From positions 1 to 64,000 of the forward strand of contig JACCER010000002.1 in assembly GCA_013416445.1 (NCBI GenBank): a stretch of DNA of 64,000 nt, written 5' to 3'. Below the pieces are notes generated by a model that had not been told where the DNA came from, did not search any database, and saw only the letters and a list, made by a program, of their open reading frames with translations. The position numbers were made by a program, and so were the translations under genes. This DNA is from Alcaligenaceae bacterium. GTDB lineage: Bacteria > Pseudomonadota > Gammaproteobacteria > Burkholderiales > Burkholderiaceae_B. Below are positions 36,084-45,010 of this stretch, piece by piece. Position 1 is the stretch's first letter. Each line of letters opens with the position of its first letter.

Positions 36084-36974
36084 CCGGCGAAACACCTCTT
36101 GTGCGACATCGCGAAAATTACGCACGGCGGGAATTTCAGCAAATGGATTCCAGGCCAGTGAAATTCCTATGGCGGCACTGGCTGGCATATCTGACAAACT
36201 GATATAGGCAATATGCCTGCTGGTGAAGCGGCGGCTAACCGACGGGACCAAAGCAACGCCCAACCCCGCCTCAACCAGGCTGAGCACGGTCTGGACTTGA
36301 ACCGCCTCTTGGGCAATACGCGGCGTAAACCCGCATAACTGGCAGGCGTGGATGGCCGCCATGCGCAAGCCAGCGGCATCGGCTGCGGTATATAGTATGA
36401 AACCCTCTTCCGACAGGTCGCGCAGCCTTAGAACACGGCTACCCGCCAGAGGATGCGTCTTGGGCACGGCTAGCACCAGGTTTTCAACCAGTATGCCGTG
36501 CAGCAAGGTACGCGCATCGGATGAAACCGGAACCCGGACAACACCCACATCCAGAGTCTCTTCGCCAAGCTCCTGCATAATGCGAATCGAGGTTGCTTCC
36601 CTGAGCACCAATTCAACGCCCGGGCTACGCTGCCTGAAGCGGGTAAGCATCCTGGGCAGGATTTCATGGGTCGCGGAACCAACGAAGCCAACACGCAGCA
36701 CCCCGCCGTCGCCAGTGGAAGCCGCCAACGCCGCCTGGCGAAACAGCGCGGCGTGAAACAAAGCCCTGCGCGCGTCTGCCAACGCAGCCTCGCCGCTTTC
36801 AGTCAGGCGAACGCCATCTTTGCCGCGTGTGAATAAGGGCACGCCCAGTTCCGATTCGAGTTTTCTGATGGAAACAGAAAGAGGCGGCTGGGACATATGC
36901 AGCTTTTCCGCTGCACGGCGAAAATTCAAGGTTTCGGCTAGCACTACAAACTGCTGCAAATGGCGGAAATCCAT
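36075..36974 (-). CDS. LysR-family transcriptional regulator
   Basis: A 299-residue LysR activator/repressor. N-terminal winged helix MDFRHLQQFVVLAETLNFRR and MSQPPLSVSIRKLESELGVP; effector domain from about 90. The chosen start at 36974 matches the family; the frame extends back to 37031 with atypical residues. Divergent from the short-chain dehydrogenase gene with a palindrome between them at 37044, so it probably controls that gene and maybe the adjacent acyl-CoA genes. Confidence 0.9.
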   Translation of the reverse strand: MDFRHLQQFVVLAETLNFRRAAEKLHMSQPPLSVSIRKLESELGVPLFTRGKDGVRLTESGEAALADARRALFHAALFRQAALAASTGDGGVLRVGFVGSATHEILPRMLTRFRQRSPGVELVLREATSIRIMQELGEETLDVGVVRVPVSSDARTLLHGILVENLVLAVPKTHPLAGSRVLRLRDLSEEGFILYTAADAAGLRMAAIHACQLCGFTPRIAQEAVQVQTVLSLVEAGLGVALVPSVSRRFTSRHIAYISLSDMPASAAIGISLAWNPFAEIPAVRNFRDVAQEVFRRSD

Positions 36975-37043
36975 ATAGTTATTCCAATGACTCCAGGATG
37001 GGCAATACCAAAACAATATCAGAAACTTCAAATATAATATCGG

Positions 37044-37059
37044 ATGATCAACTTATCAT
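37044..37059. promoter_or_regulatory. Candidate LysR-type binding site
   Basis: ATGATCAACTTATCAT has 5-bp inverted arms (ATGAT/ATCAT) and lies in the divergent lysR-SDR space. The spacing is near, but not exactly, the T-N11-A pattern of LysR sites. Confidence 0.4.
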
Positions 37060-37161
37060 GCTCTTATCCTATTCATATTCGTTGCGCCAGTCTGCACAGA
37101 TACCCGCTTGCGGCTGGCAAGCACGGCCTGCAAACACACAATAATTCAAGGAGAACAACAA

Positions 37162-37941
37162 ATGGATCTCGGTCTAAAAGGGAAATGGGCGATTGTGTCT
37201 GGCGCCAGCAAGGGGCTGGGGTATGCCTGCGCGCACGCATTGGCGCAAGAAGGCGTCAATTTGGTGCTGACCTCTCGCACAGCAGCCACATTGGCTGAAA
37301 GCAGCGCCCGAATCAAGGCCGACACTGGCGTACAAGTCATTGCGATTCCCGCCGACATAAAAACCGAGCAAGGCCGCAAACTAGTACTTGCTGCCGCGCC
37401 TCAGGTGGATATCCTGGTCAATAACGCCGGTGGGCCGCCACCTGGCGATTTCCGCGACTTCTCAAGAGACGACTGGATCGCTGCACTTGAAGGCAATATG
37501 CTTTCGCCCATAGAAATGATCAAGGCCACCGTAGACGGCATGATAGAACGCAAGTTTGGCCGCATCGTCAACATTACGTCGGCAGCGGTAAAAGCTCCCG
37601 TCGACAACCTGTGCCTTTCTAACGGCGCGCGCTCGGGCCTGACTGGCTTCACCGGAGGGGTCGCACGGCAAATAGCAGGCCACAACGTAACCCTGAATAA
37701 CTTGTTGCCCGGCAAATTCGAGACAGACCGCCTGCGCGGCAACAACGCCCAGCGCGCCACCGCAGAAAACCTGCCCTACGAGGAACTCGTCAGTCGCCAG
37801 ATCAAGACCATTCCTGCAGGCCGGTTTGGCATCCCCGCCGAATTCGGCCACGCCTGCGCCTTCCTGTGCAGTGCCTACGCTGGCTATATCACAGGCCAGA
37901 ACCTGCTGATCGACGGTGGCGCGTATGCAGGAACGCTGTAA
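37162..37941 (+). CDS. Short-chain dehydrogenase/reductase family, atypical active site
   Basis: A 259-residue SDR with the nucleotide motif SGASKGLGYA and NNAG (residues 87-90) and a normal C-terminal ITGQNLLIDGGAYAG. The catalytic YxxxK is absent: counting from Ser140 (NITSAAV), the Tyr position is Ser153 and the Lys position Arg157 (in LCLSNGARSGL). This change defines a known group of 3-oxoacyl-ACP-reductase-like SDRs of uncertain activity. AAGGAG before the ATG at 37162 fixes the start; the frame opens earlier at 37108. Divergent from lysR. Confidence 0.85.
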   Translation: MDLGLKGKWAIVSGASKGLGYACAHALAQEGVNLVLTSRTAATLAESSARIKADTGVQVIAIPADIKTEQGRKLVLAAAPQVDILVNNAGGPPPGDFRDFSRDDWIAALEGNMLSPIEMIKATVDGMIERKFGRIVNITSAAVKAPVDNLCLSNGARSGLTGFTGGVARQIAGHNVTLNNLLPGKFETDRLRGNNAQRATAENLPYEELVSRQIKTIPAGRFGIPAEFGHACAFLCSAYAGYITGQNLLIDGGAYAGTL

Positions 37942-38015
37942 TAATCCATGTAAAACATAATAAATATTGGCCCCGGCGGGCTGGGCAGAACGAACACTTG
38001 CTGCAACTGTTACCG

Positions 38016-39206
38016 CTATGCAGTTTCTTGCGAGCCGTTCATTCTGGCCAACTGCACTGGGTCAAGATAGTAAGCGCCAAAATCCTTGATATCGGGGCAC
38101 CCTAAAAGCGCCAGATTGCGGTCGATTTCAGTACTGAACATATCAAGAACCTTGGCCACGCCCTGCTGGCCTGCAACTGTGGCTCCGTATAGCGCAGGCC
38201 GGCCGACAAAAACCATGCGCGCGCCCAGAGCAACGGCCTTGAGCACATCGGTGCCGCGACGAAAACCGCCATCTATCATGACGGGAAATGGCTCGGGCAC
38301 GACCGCTTTTATTCCGGGCAATGCGGTAAGGGCGGGAAGCGCGCCGTCCAGTTGACGCCCGCCATGGTTCGAAACAATGATGCCATCCATGCCTCGATCC
38401 ACAGCCTCGATGGCATCGTCGGGATGCAAAATGCCTTTAACGACAAGCTTGCCTGGCCAGCGTTCACGCAGCCAACTTAAGTGATCCCAGGTAAGCAGGT
38501 CGCGTCCGCCACGAAAACCCTGCTTGGGTTCCCTTGTAATGGGCGGACCGATTTCTTCGTAAAGATTGGCGAGGCGCGGAATGCCCTCGTTGAGCAAGGT
38601 TTTAAGAAATACCTGATACGACCATCTGGGATGCCGGACGCCATCCCAGAATAAAGGCCAGCTTGGGCGAAAAGGCAATGTGAAACCATTGCGTTCGTTG
38701 TTTTCCCTGTTTGCCGCCACTGGCGTATCGCTGGTCACCACCAGGACGTCGATGTCAGCTTTTCGTAAACGATCAATGATGCGTTCGAGCCGTTCGGTAT
38801 CGCCAGGAAAATACCCTTGGTACCAGGTGCCGCCGCCCGTGGCTGCCTGTATGGTTTCCAAGGGGGTGTTGGATACCCCGCTGAGGACAAATGGCAGGCC
38901 TTTGGCGCGAGCCGCCTTGGCCAGTTCCATATCGCACTGCCGACGACAAATGGCAGTAATGCCCATAGGCGCGATGCCAATCGGCGACGGATAGCTACGA
39001 TCCCATAGCTGTACCGTTTGCGAGCGCGCCGCAACACCCATCAGGCCGCGCGGCCGAAACATAAGCTGATCGAAACACTGCCTGTTGGCGTTTACGGTCA
39101 GGCCGTCTTCGGTACCACCCACGACGTAACCATAAACGGCCCGGGGAAGCAGGCGGCGAGCCGCCGCTTCGAAGTCAGCAACGGAAAAATACGAATCCAG
39201 ATTCAT
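38016..39206 (-). CDS. FMN-dependent alpha-hydroxy-acid oxidase/dehydrogenase
   Basis: A 396-residue member of the lactate/mandelate/glycolate oxidase family. Features: N-terminal LPRAVYGYVVGGTEDGLTV, FMN segment SPIGIAPMGI, and the active-site block SNHGGRQLDGA (catalytic His and Arg), with DGGFRRGTDVLKAVALGARM for phosphate binding. Oxidises a 2-hydroxy acid to the 2-oxo acid; the substrate (lactate, mandelate or other) is not clear. Ten bp after the second acyl-CoA dehydrogenase gene on the same strand, so likely co-transcribed. Confidence 0.88.
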   Translation of the reverse strand: MNLDSYFSVADFEAAARRLLPRAVYGYVVGGTEDGLTVNANRQCFDQLMFRPRGLMGVAARSQTVQLWDRSYPSPIGIAPMGITAICRRQCDMELAKAARAKGLPFVLSGVSNTPLETIQAATGGGTWYQGYFPGDTERLERIIDRLRKADIDVLVVTSDTPVAANRENNERNGFTLPFRPSWPLFWDGVRHPRWSYQVFLKTLLNEGIPRLANLYEEIGPPITREPKQGFRGGRDLLTWDHLSWLRERWPGKLVVKGILHPDDAIEAVDRGMDGIIVSNHGGRQLDGALPALTALPGIKAVVPEPFPVMIDGGFRRGTDVLKAVALGARMVFVGRPALYGATVAGQQGVAKVLDMFSTEIDRNLALLGCPDIKDFGAYYLDPVQLARMNGSQETA

Positions 39207-39216
39207 TGATGCTTAC

Positions 39217-40257
39217 TTAGTGCGCAGCGGCACAGGCATGACTGGATGCGGAAAGCTTGGCGCAAATAAACGAAAGTGCAGAGTGTTCCGGCTGCGCCAG
39301 CAATGCCGAACCCAGGCGGCTGCACCAGTAGGTTTCAGCGCCTTCGGCAAGCCGCCATTCGCGCAGGCGCCGTGTATATAACTGCAAATCGTATTCTTCG
39401 GTGATGCCTATGGCGCCGTGCACGGCATGACCGATATCGGCAATGATAGGAGCCGCCTCGCTGGCCCGGGCTTTACCAACTGCCGCCAACAAAGGACTAG
39501 GCGAACAAGCAGTGCTTTGGCAAGCCAATTGTGCCGCCATGCGGGTTGCCCATGTGCGCTCGGCCATAAGGCTGATTTGGCTTTGAACCGCCTGAAACCT
39601 GCCGATGTTCTTGCCAAACTGACTGCGCTGATTGGCATAGTCCAGCGTTAATTCGAGTACACGGTCGCTTACGCCGGCCATCAATGCCGCATAGCCTGCA
39701 GCAGCCAATTCGCTGAGGCCACTTGCAGCCTGCGACGAGGCTGAGATCTTCACTGCGCCCTCGGGCCATTTTTCCCAGCGCAATGTAGCGGACAAGCTGC
39801 CATGTACTTCCGCTTCCTGGCTGGTTGCGCCAGCCACCGGCAGCAAGGCGCAGTAGTCGCCCAAGTCGGCCAACACCCAGTGCGCAACCCGCCCGAAGGG
39901 AATCGTACGCCCTTCAATGACGCCTTCATCAAGACGCATGCCCAGGCCCGCAATGGTAATGGGTCCGGATGGCGCTGCGACCCCGGCGGCGGCCAGCCAG
40001 CCACGCGCCAGCATGGTATGTGCGAACGGCAGCGGCACCGCATTGCGCCCTGCCGATGTCAATATGGGAAATACTTGGTCCAAGGTCAGGCCGGCGCCAT
40101 CCTGGGATTCTGGCACCAGGGCGTCGAGAAAGCCGGATTCTTCAAAAGACTGCCACATTGCGGTGATGTCTGAACCATTTTCAATGGCTCGTATCGCCAT
40201 CGGCGTGGAGATTTCGCTTAACAGACGCTCAACTGAATCGGAAAATAGATTATCCAT
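39217..40257 (-). CDS. Acyl-CoA dehydrogenase-like protein, short partner
   Basis: A 346-residue acyl-CoA dehydrogenase family protein, shorter than usual (about 380). The N-terminal helical part (EESGFLDALVPESQDGAGL) and C-terminal bundle (YANQRSQFGKNIGRFQAVQS and HAVHGAIGITEEYDLQLYTR) are recognisable; the middle beta domain is short and lacks the usual FAD-binding sequence. It is probably the partner subunit in a heteromeric dehydrogenase with the next gene, as in sterol side-chain or aromatic-acid systems. 9 bp separate the two. Confidence 0.8.
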   Translation of the reverse strand: MDNLFSDSVERLLSEISTPMAIRAIENGSDITAMWQSFEESGFLDALVPESQDGAGLTLDQVFPILTSAGRNAVPLPFAHTMLARGWLAAAGVAAPSGPITIAGLGMRLDEGVIEGRTIPFGRVAHWVLADLGDYCALLPVAGATSQEAEVHGSLSATLRWEKWPEGAVKISASSQAASGLSELAAAGYAALMAGVSDRVLELTLDYANQRSQFGKNIGRFQAVQSQISLMAERTWATRMAAQLACQSTACSPSPLLAAVGKARASEAAPIIADIGHAVHGAIGITEEYDLQLYTRRLREWRLAEGAETYWCSRLGSALLAQPEHSALSFICAKLSASSHACAAAH

Positions 40258-40266
40258 AAATATTCC

Positions 40267-41418
40267 TTAACGCAGGCCGAGGCCGCGCGCGATAATACCG
40301 CGCAAAATTTCACGTGTACCGCCGCGCAGGGAAAATGACGGCGCCAGTTGTTCGAGGTAAACCAGCGTCCGGAGCAATGGCGCAGGCACGGCAGAGTCGG
40401 GCAAGGAACCGAGGCAATCGCCTATTAGCCTGGGTATGGCCTGTTCTATTTCAGTGCCCAGATCTTTGACCAGGGTAGCCTCGATGGCGGGGCTTTCCCC
40501 GCGCACCAGCTTGGCCGTTAACGAGATCGACATGGCCCTGAGCACAGCCAGCCAAGACACGACCTGGCCCAATGTTGCCGTGGTTTGCGCATCGTTGGCG
40601 CCACTGGCCCGACAGTGATCCAGCCAGCACTCGAGCAGCACCATGCTGGAATACAGACGTTCCGGGCCGCTACGCTCGAAAGCGAGTTCGGCGTTGACCT
40701 GGGCCCAGCCGTCGCCTTCGGTTCCTATCAGGGCATCTTCGGCACATTCCACATTTTCAAAGAAGACTTCTGAAAAATGCGCGTCGCCGGCCATGTCTTT
40801 GATGGGCCGTACGGTTACACCAGGCAACTTGAGGTCAATAATGATTTGCGACAGACCTTTCTGGCGGTCGCCCGCTTCGCCCGACGTACGCACCAGCGCA
40901 ATCATGTAATGGGAACGATGCGCGTTGGTGGTCCAGATTTTGCTGCCGTTAAGTGTCCAGCCCTTGGACGTGCGCACTGCACGAGTGCGTATGCTGGCCA
41001 AGTCAGACCCTGAGTCGGGTTCGCTCATGCCTATGCAGAAAAAAGCTTCCGCCTTGCAGATGCGGGGCAAGTAAAACTGTTTTTGGGCTTCGGTGCCATA
41101 TTTGAGGATGAGCGGCCCGCTTTGCCTGTCGGCGATCCAGTGTGCAGACACTGGCGCGCCTGCCCCCAGCAGTTCTTCTGACAATACAAACCGGGCAAAT
41201 GGACCTTTGGCGGCGCCGCCATATTCGGTCGGCAGGGTAAGCCCAAGCCAACCACGGTCAGCCAGCTTTTTGCTGAAGTCGGCATCAAACCCCATCCAGG
41301 AACGGGCACGGATATCGGGCGACAGCCCTTCTGTGGTTTCCTTCAGGAAGGCTCTGATTTCGCTGCGCAAAGCTTCGTCTTCGGAAGGAATTTCAGTTAA
41401 TTCTAGCGTATCTATCAT
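40267..41418 (-). CDS. Acyl-CoA dehydrogenase, large partner
   Basis: About 383 residues, FAD-dependent oxidation of an acyl-CoA. Typical blocks: RGWLGLTLPTEYGG, FFCIGMSEPDSGSDLASI, GWTLNGSKIWTTNAH, and near the end SLRGGTREILRGIIARGLGL. MIDTLELTE at 41418 fits the family better than the frame opening at 41445. First gene of the three-gene unit (two dehydrogenases, hydroxyacid oxidase). The substrate is unknown. The inverted repeat at 41561 may be its operator. Confidence 0.88.
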   Translation of the reverse strand: MIDTLELTEIPSEDEALRSEIRAFLKETTEGLSPDIRARSWMGFDADFSKKLADRGWLGLTLPTEYGGAAKGPFARFVLSEELLGAGAPVSAHWIADRQSGPLILKYGTEAQKQFYLPRICKAEAFFCIGMSEPDSGSDLASIRTRAVRTSKGWTLNGSKIWTTNAHRSHYMIALVRTSGEAGDRQKGLSQIIIDLKLPGVTVRPIKDMAGDAHFSEVFFENVECAEDALIGTEGDGWAQVNAELAFERSGPERLYSSMVLLECWLDHCRASGANDAQTTATLGQVVSWLAVLRAMSISLTAKLVRGESPAIEATLVKDLGTEIEQAIPRLIGDCLGSLPDSAVPAPLLRTLVYLEQLAPSFSLRGGTREILRGIIARGLGLR

Positions 41419-41445
41419 GATTGCAAATATGTGTCCCTTGACCAT

Positions 41446-41768
41446 CAGCCATAAATCTCAACGCGAAGTGGTCTGTGCGTTGCGGCGCCTTGGTAGTTAA
41501 CCGCCAGTTGACACTATGTGCGCTTAGGCACATGTATGTCTAATATTATTTTCTTTAAATGCGATACGAAATTAGTATCACATCAAGCAAATGCCATATA
41601 CAGGAAGCCTGATGCGCGCCTTTGCTGGCTGCCGGGCAGTGTCGAGGGTGGCTTTTTCTTGGAGGCCGGTTGAGCGAATGTGAACCGATTAGGCTCTAGG
41701 TGTTTTTGCCACAAGGATGTGTCGGATTACGCTACGCTAATCCGACTTACGTCATTCAACAACCCACG
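41446..41768. other. Intergenic region with operator-like repeat and hairpin
   Basis: About 320 bp with no gene. It holds GCGATAC (41561-41567) and GTATCAC (41575-41581) as an imperfect inverted repeat upstream of the acyl-CoA dehydrogenase unit, and the dispersed hairpin at 41722-41745 next to merR. No tRNA is seen here. Confidence 0.5.
41722..41745. repeat. Dispersed TCGGATTACGC hairpin element
   Basis: TCGGATTA (41722-41729) and TAATCCGA (41738-41745) are perfect 8-bp arms around CGCTACGC. It follows the 3' end of the minus-strand merR gene and may serve as the operon's transcript end. Confidence 0.75.
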
Positions 41769-42164
41769 TTATGCGCTTTGGGTTTGATCCAGCGCCTCGG
41801 AGAGCATGTCTTTGATGGCGGTAAGGTCGCCGCGCAGGCCTTGGAGCTCGGGGCCGGTAAGGCGCACGGCGGCGTCCTGGTCATGAGGAACATCGTTCAT
41901 GTCGCCCAGGCGGTTGCGCGCGCCACTGATGGTAAAACCTTGCTCGTAGAGCAAATCGCGTATGCGGCGTATCAGCAAAACTTCGTGGTGCTGATAGTAA
42001 CGGCGATTGCCGCGCCGTTTTACCGGCTTGAGCTGCGTGAACTCTTGTTCCCAATAGCGCAGCACATGCGGCTTGACACAGCATAAATCACTTACCTCGC
42101 CTATCGTGAAATAGCGCTTGGCAGGAATCGGAGGCAAGATGACAGGATTTTCGCTAGTGCTCAT
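41769..42164 (-). CDS. MerR-family regulator downstream of ihfA
   Basis: A 131-residue MerR-type protein. The winged HTH (KRYFTIGEVSDLCCVKPHVL followed by RYWEQEFTQLKP) and YYQHHEVLLIRRIRDLLYEQ are typical. No C-terminal metal-binding cysteine cluster, so it is not a metal sensor of the classic type. This gene follows pheST-ihfA in many beta- and gammaproteobacteria; its role is not established. Starting at 42164 gives MSTSENPVIL; an earlier ATG at 42182 adds six residues. Confidence 0.88.
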   Translation of the reverse strand: MSTSENPVILPPIPAKRYFTIGEVSDLCCVKPHVLRYWEQEFTQLKPVKRRGNRRYYQHHEVLLIRRIRDLLYEQGFTISGARNRLGDMNDVPHDQDAAVRLTGPELQGLRGDLTAIKDMLSEALDQTQSA

Positions 42165-42250
42165 GGATAGATAAGAGGCCAATTAATAAACAATAGGTAT
42201 TCGTAAAAGCAAGTTGGGCATGAACCCCGCCAGCGCGGTAGACAACAATG

Positions 42251-42571
42251 CTACTCGGCGCCGGAGCCCGGCTTGCCGGTGTGCTCGACCACGCTCTTGA
42301 GCTTTTGGCTGGCGTGGAAAGTGACTACCCTGCGGGCCGCGATAGGAATGACTTCGCCGGTTTTTGGATTACGGCCAGGACGCGGCGGTTTGTCGCGTAC
42401 CTGGAAATTGCCAAACCCCGACAACTTGACCTCGACACCGCGCGCCAGTGAATCACGGATTTCTTCAAAAAAAGTATCGACAATATCTTTGGCTTCACGC
42501 TTGTTCAGGCCGACGCGGTCAAACAAGAGTTCAGCGAGCTCGGCTTTGGTCAGGGTGCGATCCGTATTCAT
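42251..42571 (-). CDS. ihfA: Integration host factor alpha subunit
   Basis: DNA-bending nucleoid protein, 106 residues. [40 protein letters not shown] and [19 protein letters not shown] (with the DNA-intercalating Pro) are canonical IHF-alpha. 15 bp after pheT, the standard pheT-ihfA arrangement. Confidence 0.97.
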   Translation of the reverse strand: MNTDRTLTKAELAELLFDRVGLNKREAKDIVDTFFEEIRDSLARGVEVKLSGFGNFQVRDKPPRPGRNPKTGEVIPIAARRVVTFHASQKLKSVVEHTGKPGSGAE

Positions 42572-42586
42572 TATGCTTTTAACTCC

Positions 42587-44995
42587 TTATGCGCGCTGAC
42601 GCACGCCATGCGCGCCAACCAGCGCTTGCAACAAACTGCTGATGCATAGTTCAACCGTGTTGTCGTCCAGCGTGGATTCGCGGCCTTGAAGCCAAAAACG
42701 GAACGCCAAGCTTTTTTCCTGGGTTTGTGCAGATTTATCGCGCCACACGTCGAACAGTTTAATGTCTTTTACTATTGAAAGCTTAGCATCAGATGCAATT
42801 GCCTGGGTAAGTGTATTCAACAAATCCTGATACGATGCATCTGCCTTGGCCCATACAGCCAGATCACGAATGACAACGGGCTGACGAGACAGTTCGCTGG
42901 GCGCTGGCATTTTATTGAAGGAAATGGCTGCTGCATCGATTTCAAAAACCACCGGCGCATGAGCCAGGTCACATTCCTGGGCCCACTTGGGATGAATTTC
43001 GCCTAGCCAGCCCACGGCCTTGCCATTCAGTTCAAGACGTGCTGAACGGCCTGGATGCAAGGCGGGATAAGTATCAGGTACACAGCGCAACTGGGCAGCT
43101 TGCGCACCCAACAGGGATTCGAGATCTTTTTTGACGTCGTAGAAATCGACCTGACGGGTCGGCAAGCCCCACTGCTCGTCAAAGGCTGGCCCCCACGCCG
43201 CGCCAGACAAGTACTGCGGCTGGCTCACACCGGCGACCATCAGTTCGCCATCGGCAACCTCGGCATCGCGCATAAACACGCGGCCCAGTTCAAATACACG
43301 CACCCGACTTTGCTTGCGGTTGGCGTTATGCACGATATTGGCGAGCAAACCGCCTATCAGGCTGGAACGCATGACCGCCAACTGGCTGGCGATAGGGTTA
43401 AGCAGCCGGATAGGGTTGGTGTTGCCTGCGTAGTTGCTTTCCCAGGCCTCTTCCACAAAGGCAAAGTTGATGACCTCTTGGTAATCAAGGCCGGCCATGC
43501 GCGCACGCAAGGCATGAGGCCCACGCAACGCTTCAGGGCTGACATGCATATTGGCCCTGGCAACCGGAGGCAGATCGGGAATACGCTCAAAGCCGTAAAT
43601 ACGCGCCACTTCTTCGATGAGGTCCTCTTCAATGAACAAGTCGAAGCGATAGGAAGGCGGCGTTACGGTAAACACCTGGTCTTGCACCTGGAATGACAAG
43701 CCCAGGCGAGTGAATATCTGTGAAACTTCTTCCTGCGTTACCGGCACGCCCAATACTTTGTGGCAACGAGCCAGGCGCATTTGCACCGGCTCGCGCTTGG
43801 GCAGATTAATGATTTGGTCGTCCAGGGGGCCAACCTGGCCACCACAGACATCAACCAGCAAGCGCGTCATGAGTTCCAGGTGCTCTGGGATAGATGCGAA
43901 ATCAACACCGCGCTCGAAGCGGTGGCTGGCTTCGGAACTGAATTTATAACGGCGCGGGCGGCCCATGATGGCCTCGGCCCACCAGAAAGCGGCCTCTACG
44001 TAGATATCGGTGGTGTCCAGCGTAACCGAAGTGGCCTCGCCACCCATGATGCCCGCCATGCTTTCCACCGTATCGCCCGCGGCGATAACGCCCACATCGG
44101 CATCCAGCGCTATGGTCTGGCCATTAAGCAATTCCAGGGTTTCGCCCGGCTTGCCCCAGCGTACTGTTAAGTCACCCTGCACACGCTGCAAGTCGAACAC
44201 ATGTGTGGGGCGACCCAGTTCCAGCATGACGTAATTGGAAATATCGACCAAAGCGGAAATAGAACGCTGACCAGCCCGTTCGAGGCGCGTTTTCATCCAG
44301 ATCGGCGTTTGCGCCCTGGCATTCACGCCACGTATCACGCGACCAGCAAAGCGGCCACATAGGTCAGGAGCCTGAATCTTGACGGCAAGGCGGTCGCCCA
44401 GGGTGACGGCAACGGGTTCAAACGCGGGCAGCGTCAAGGGGGCGCCGGTGAGCGCGGCCACTTCACGCGCCACGCCCAGTATCGACAGGCAGTCGGCGCG
44501 ATTGGGCGTCATTTTGATGGTGAAGACGGTGTCATCGAGATCGAGCAGTTCGCGCAGTGACTGGCCGACAGGAGCGTCATTGGCCAGCACCAGCAAGCCA
44601 TCGTGGTCTTGCGACAAGCCGAGTTCGCGAGCCGAGCACAACATGCCGGCGGATACTACGCCGCGCATCTTGGCTGTGCCGATTTTCATGCCGCCGGGCA
44701 ATTCAGCGCCGACACGAGCCAAAGGCACCTTGATGCCAACGGCCGCATTGGGGGCGCCGCAAACGATTTGCAATGGCGCGCCAGAGCCGTCATCGACCTG
44801 GCAGACGCGCAGTTTGTCGGCGTCGGGGTGTGCAGCTACTTCAACAATATGGGCCACGACAATGCCGCTGAACGGCGGCGCCGCCGGAGCCGTTTCTTCG
44901 ACCTCGAGACCGGCCATGGTCAATTCATGCGACAAGGCATTGGTATCGAGATCAGGATTGACAAAAGCGCGCAGCCAGGACTCAGGGAATTGCAT
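42587..44995 (-). CDS. pheT: Phenylalanyl-tRNA synthetase beta subunit
   Basis: 802 residues, the usual length. N-terminal EMAP/OB tRNA-binding domain (about 40-150: HPDADKLRVCQVDDG), editing B3/B4 domain (about 210-380), B5 domain (about 400-475), synthetase-like core, and C-terminal anticodon-binding ferredoxin-fold domain (about 708-800: LSRQPVVIRDLAVW to the end). Works as a2b2 with PheS; 15 bp between them. Confidence 0.97.
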   Translation of the reverse strand: MQFPESWLRAFVNPDLDTNALSHELTMAGLEVEETAPAAPPFSGIVVAHIVEVAAHPDADKLRVCQVDDGSGAPLQIVCGAPNAAVGIKVPLARVGAELPGGMKIGTAKMRGVVSAGMLCSARELGLSQDHDGLLVLANDAPVGQSLRELLDLDDTVFTIKMTPNRADCLSILGVAREVAALTGAPLTLPAFEPVAVTLGDRLAVKIQAPDLCGRFAGRVIRGVNARAQTPIWMKTRLERAGQRSISALVDISNYVMLELGRPTHVFDLQRVQGDLTVRWGKPGETLELLNGQTIALDADVGVIAAGDTVESMAGIMGGEATSVTLDTTDIYVEAAFWWAEAIMGRPRRYKFSSEASHRFERGVDFASIPEHLELMTRLLVDVCGGQVGPLDDQIINLPKREPVQMRLARCHKVLGVPVTQEEVSQIFTRLGLSFQVQDQVFTVTPPSYRFDLFIEEDLIEEVARIYGFERIPDLPPVARANMHVSPEALRGPHALRARMAGLDYQEVINFAFVEEAWESNYAGNTNPIRLLNPIASQLAVMRSSLIGGLLANIVHNANRKQSRVRVFELGRVFMRDAEVADGELMVAGVSQPQYLSGAAWGPAFDEQWGLPTRQVDFYDVKKDLESLLGAQAAQLRCVPDTYPALHPGRSARLELNGKAVGWLGEIHPKWAQECDLAHAPVVFEIDAAAISFNKMPAPSELSRQPVVIRDLAVWAKADASYQDLLNTLTQAIASDAKLSIVKDIKLFDVWRDKSAQTQEKSLAFRFWLQGRESTLDDNTVELCISSLLQALVGAHGVRQRA

Positions 44996-45010
44996 AGGGT
45001 ACTCGTTGGA

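Noticed and set aside
43055-43696. 213-codon plus-strand frame opposite pheT
   Set aside because: Antisense to a conserved pheT region and without family features.
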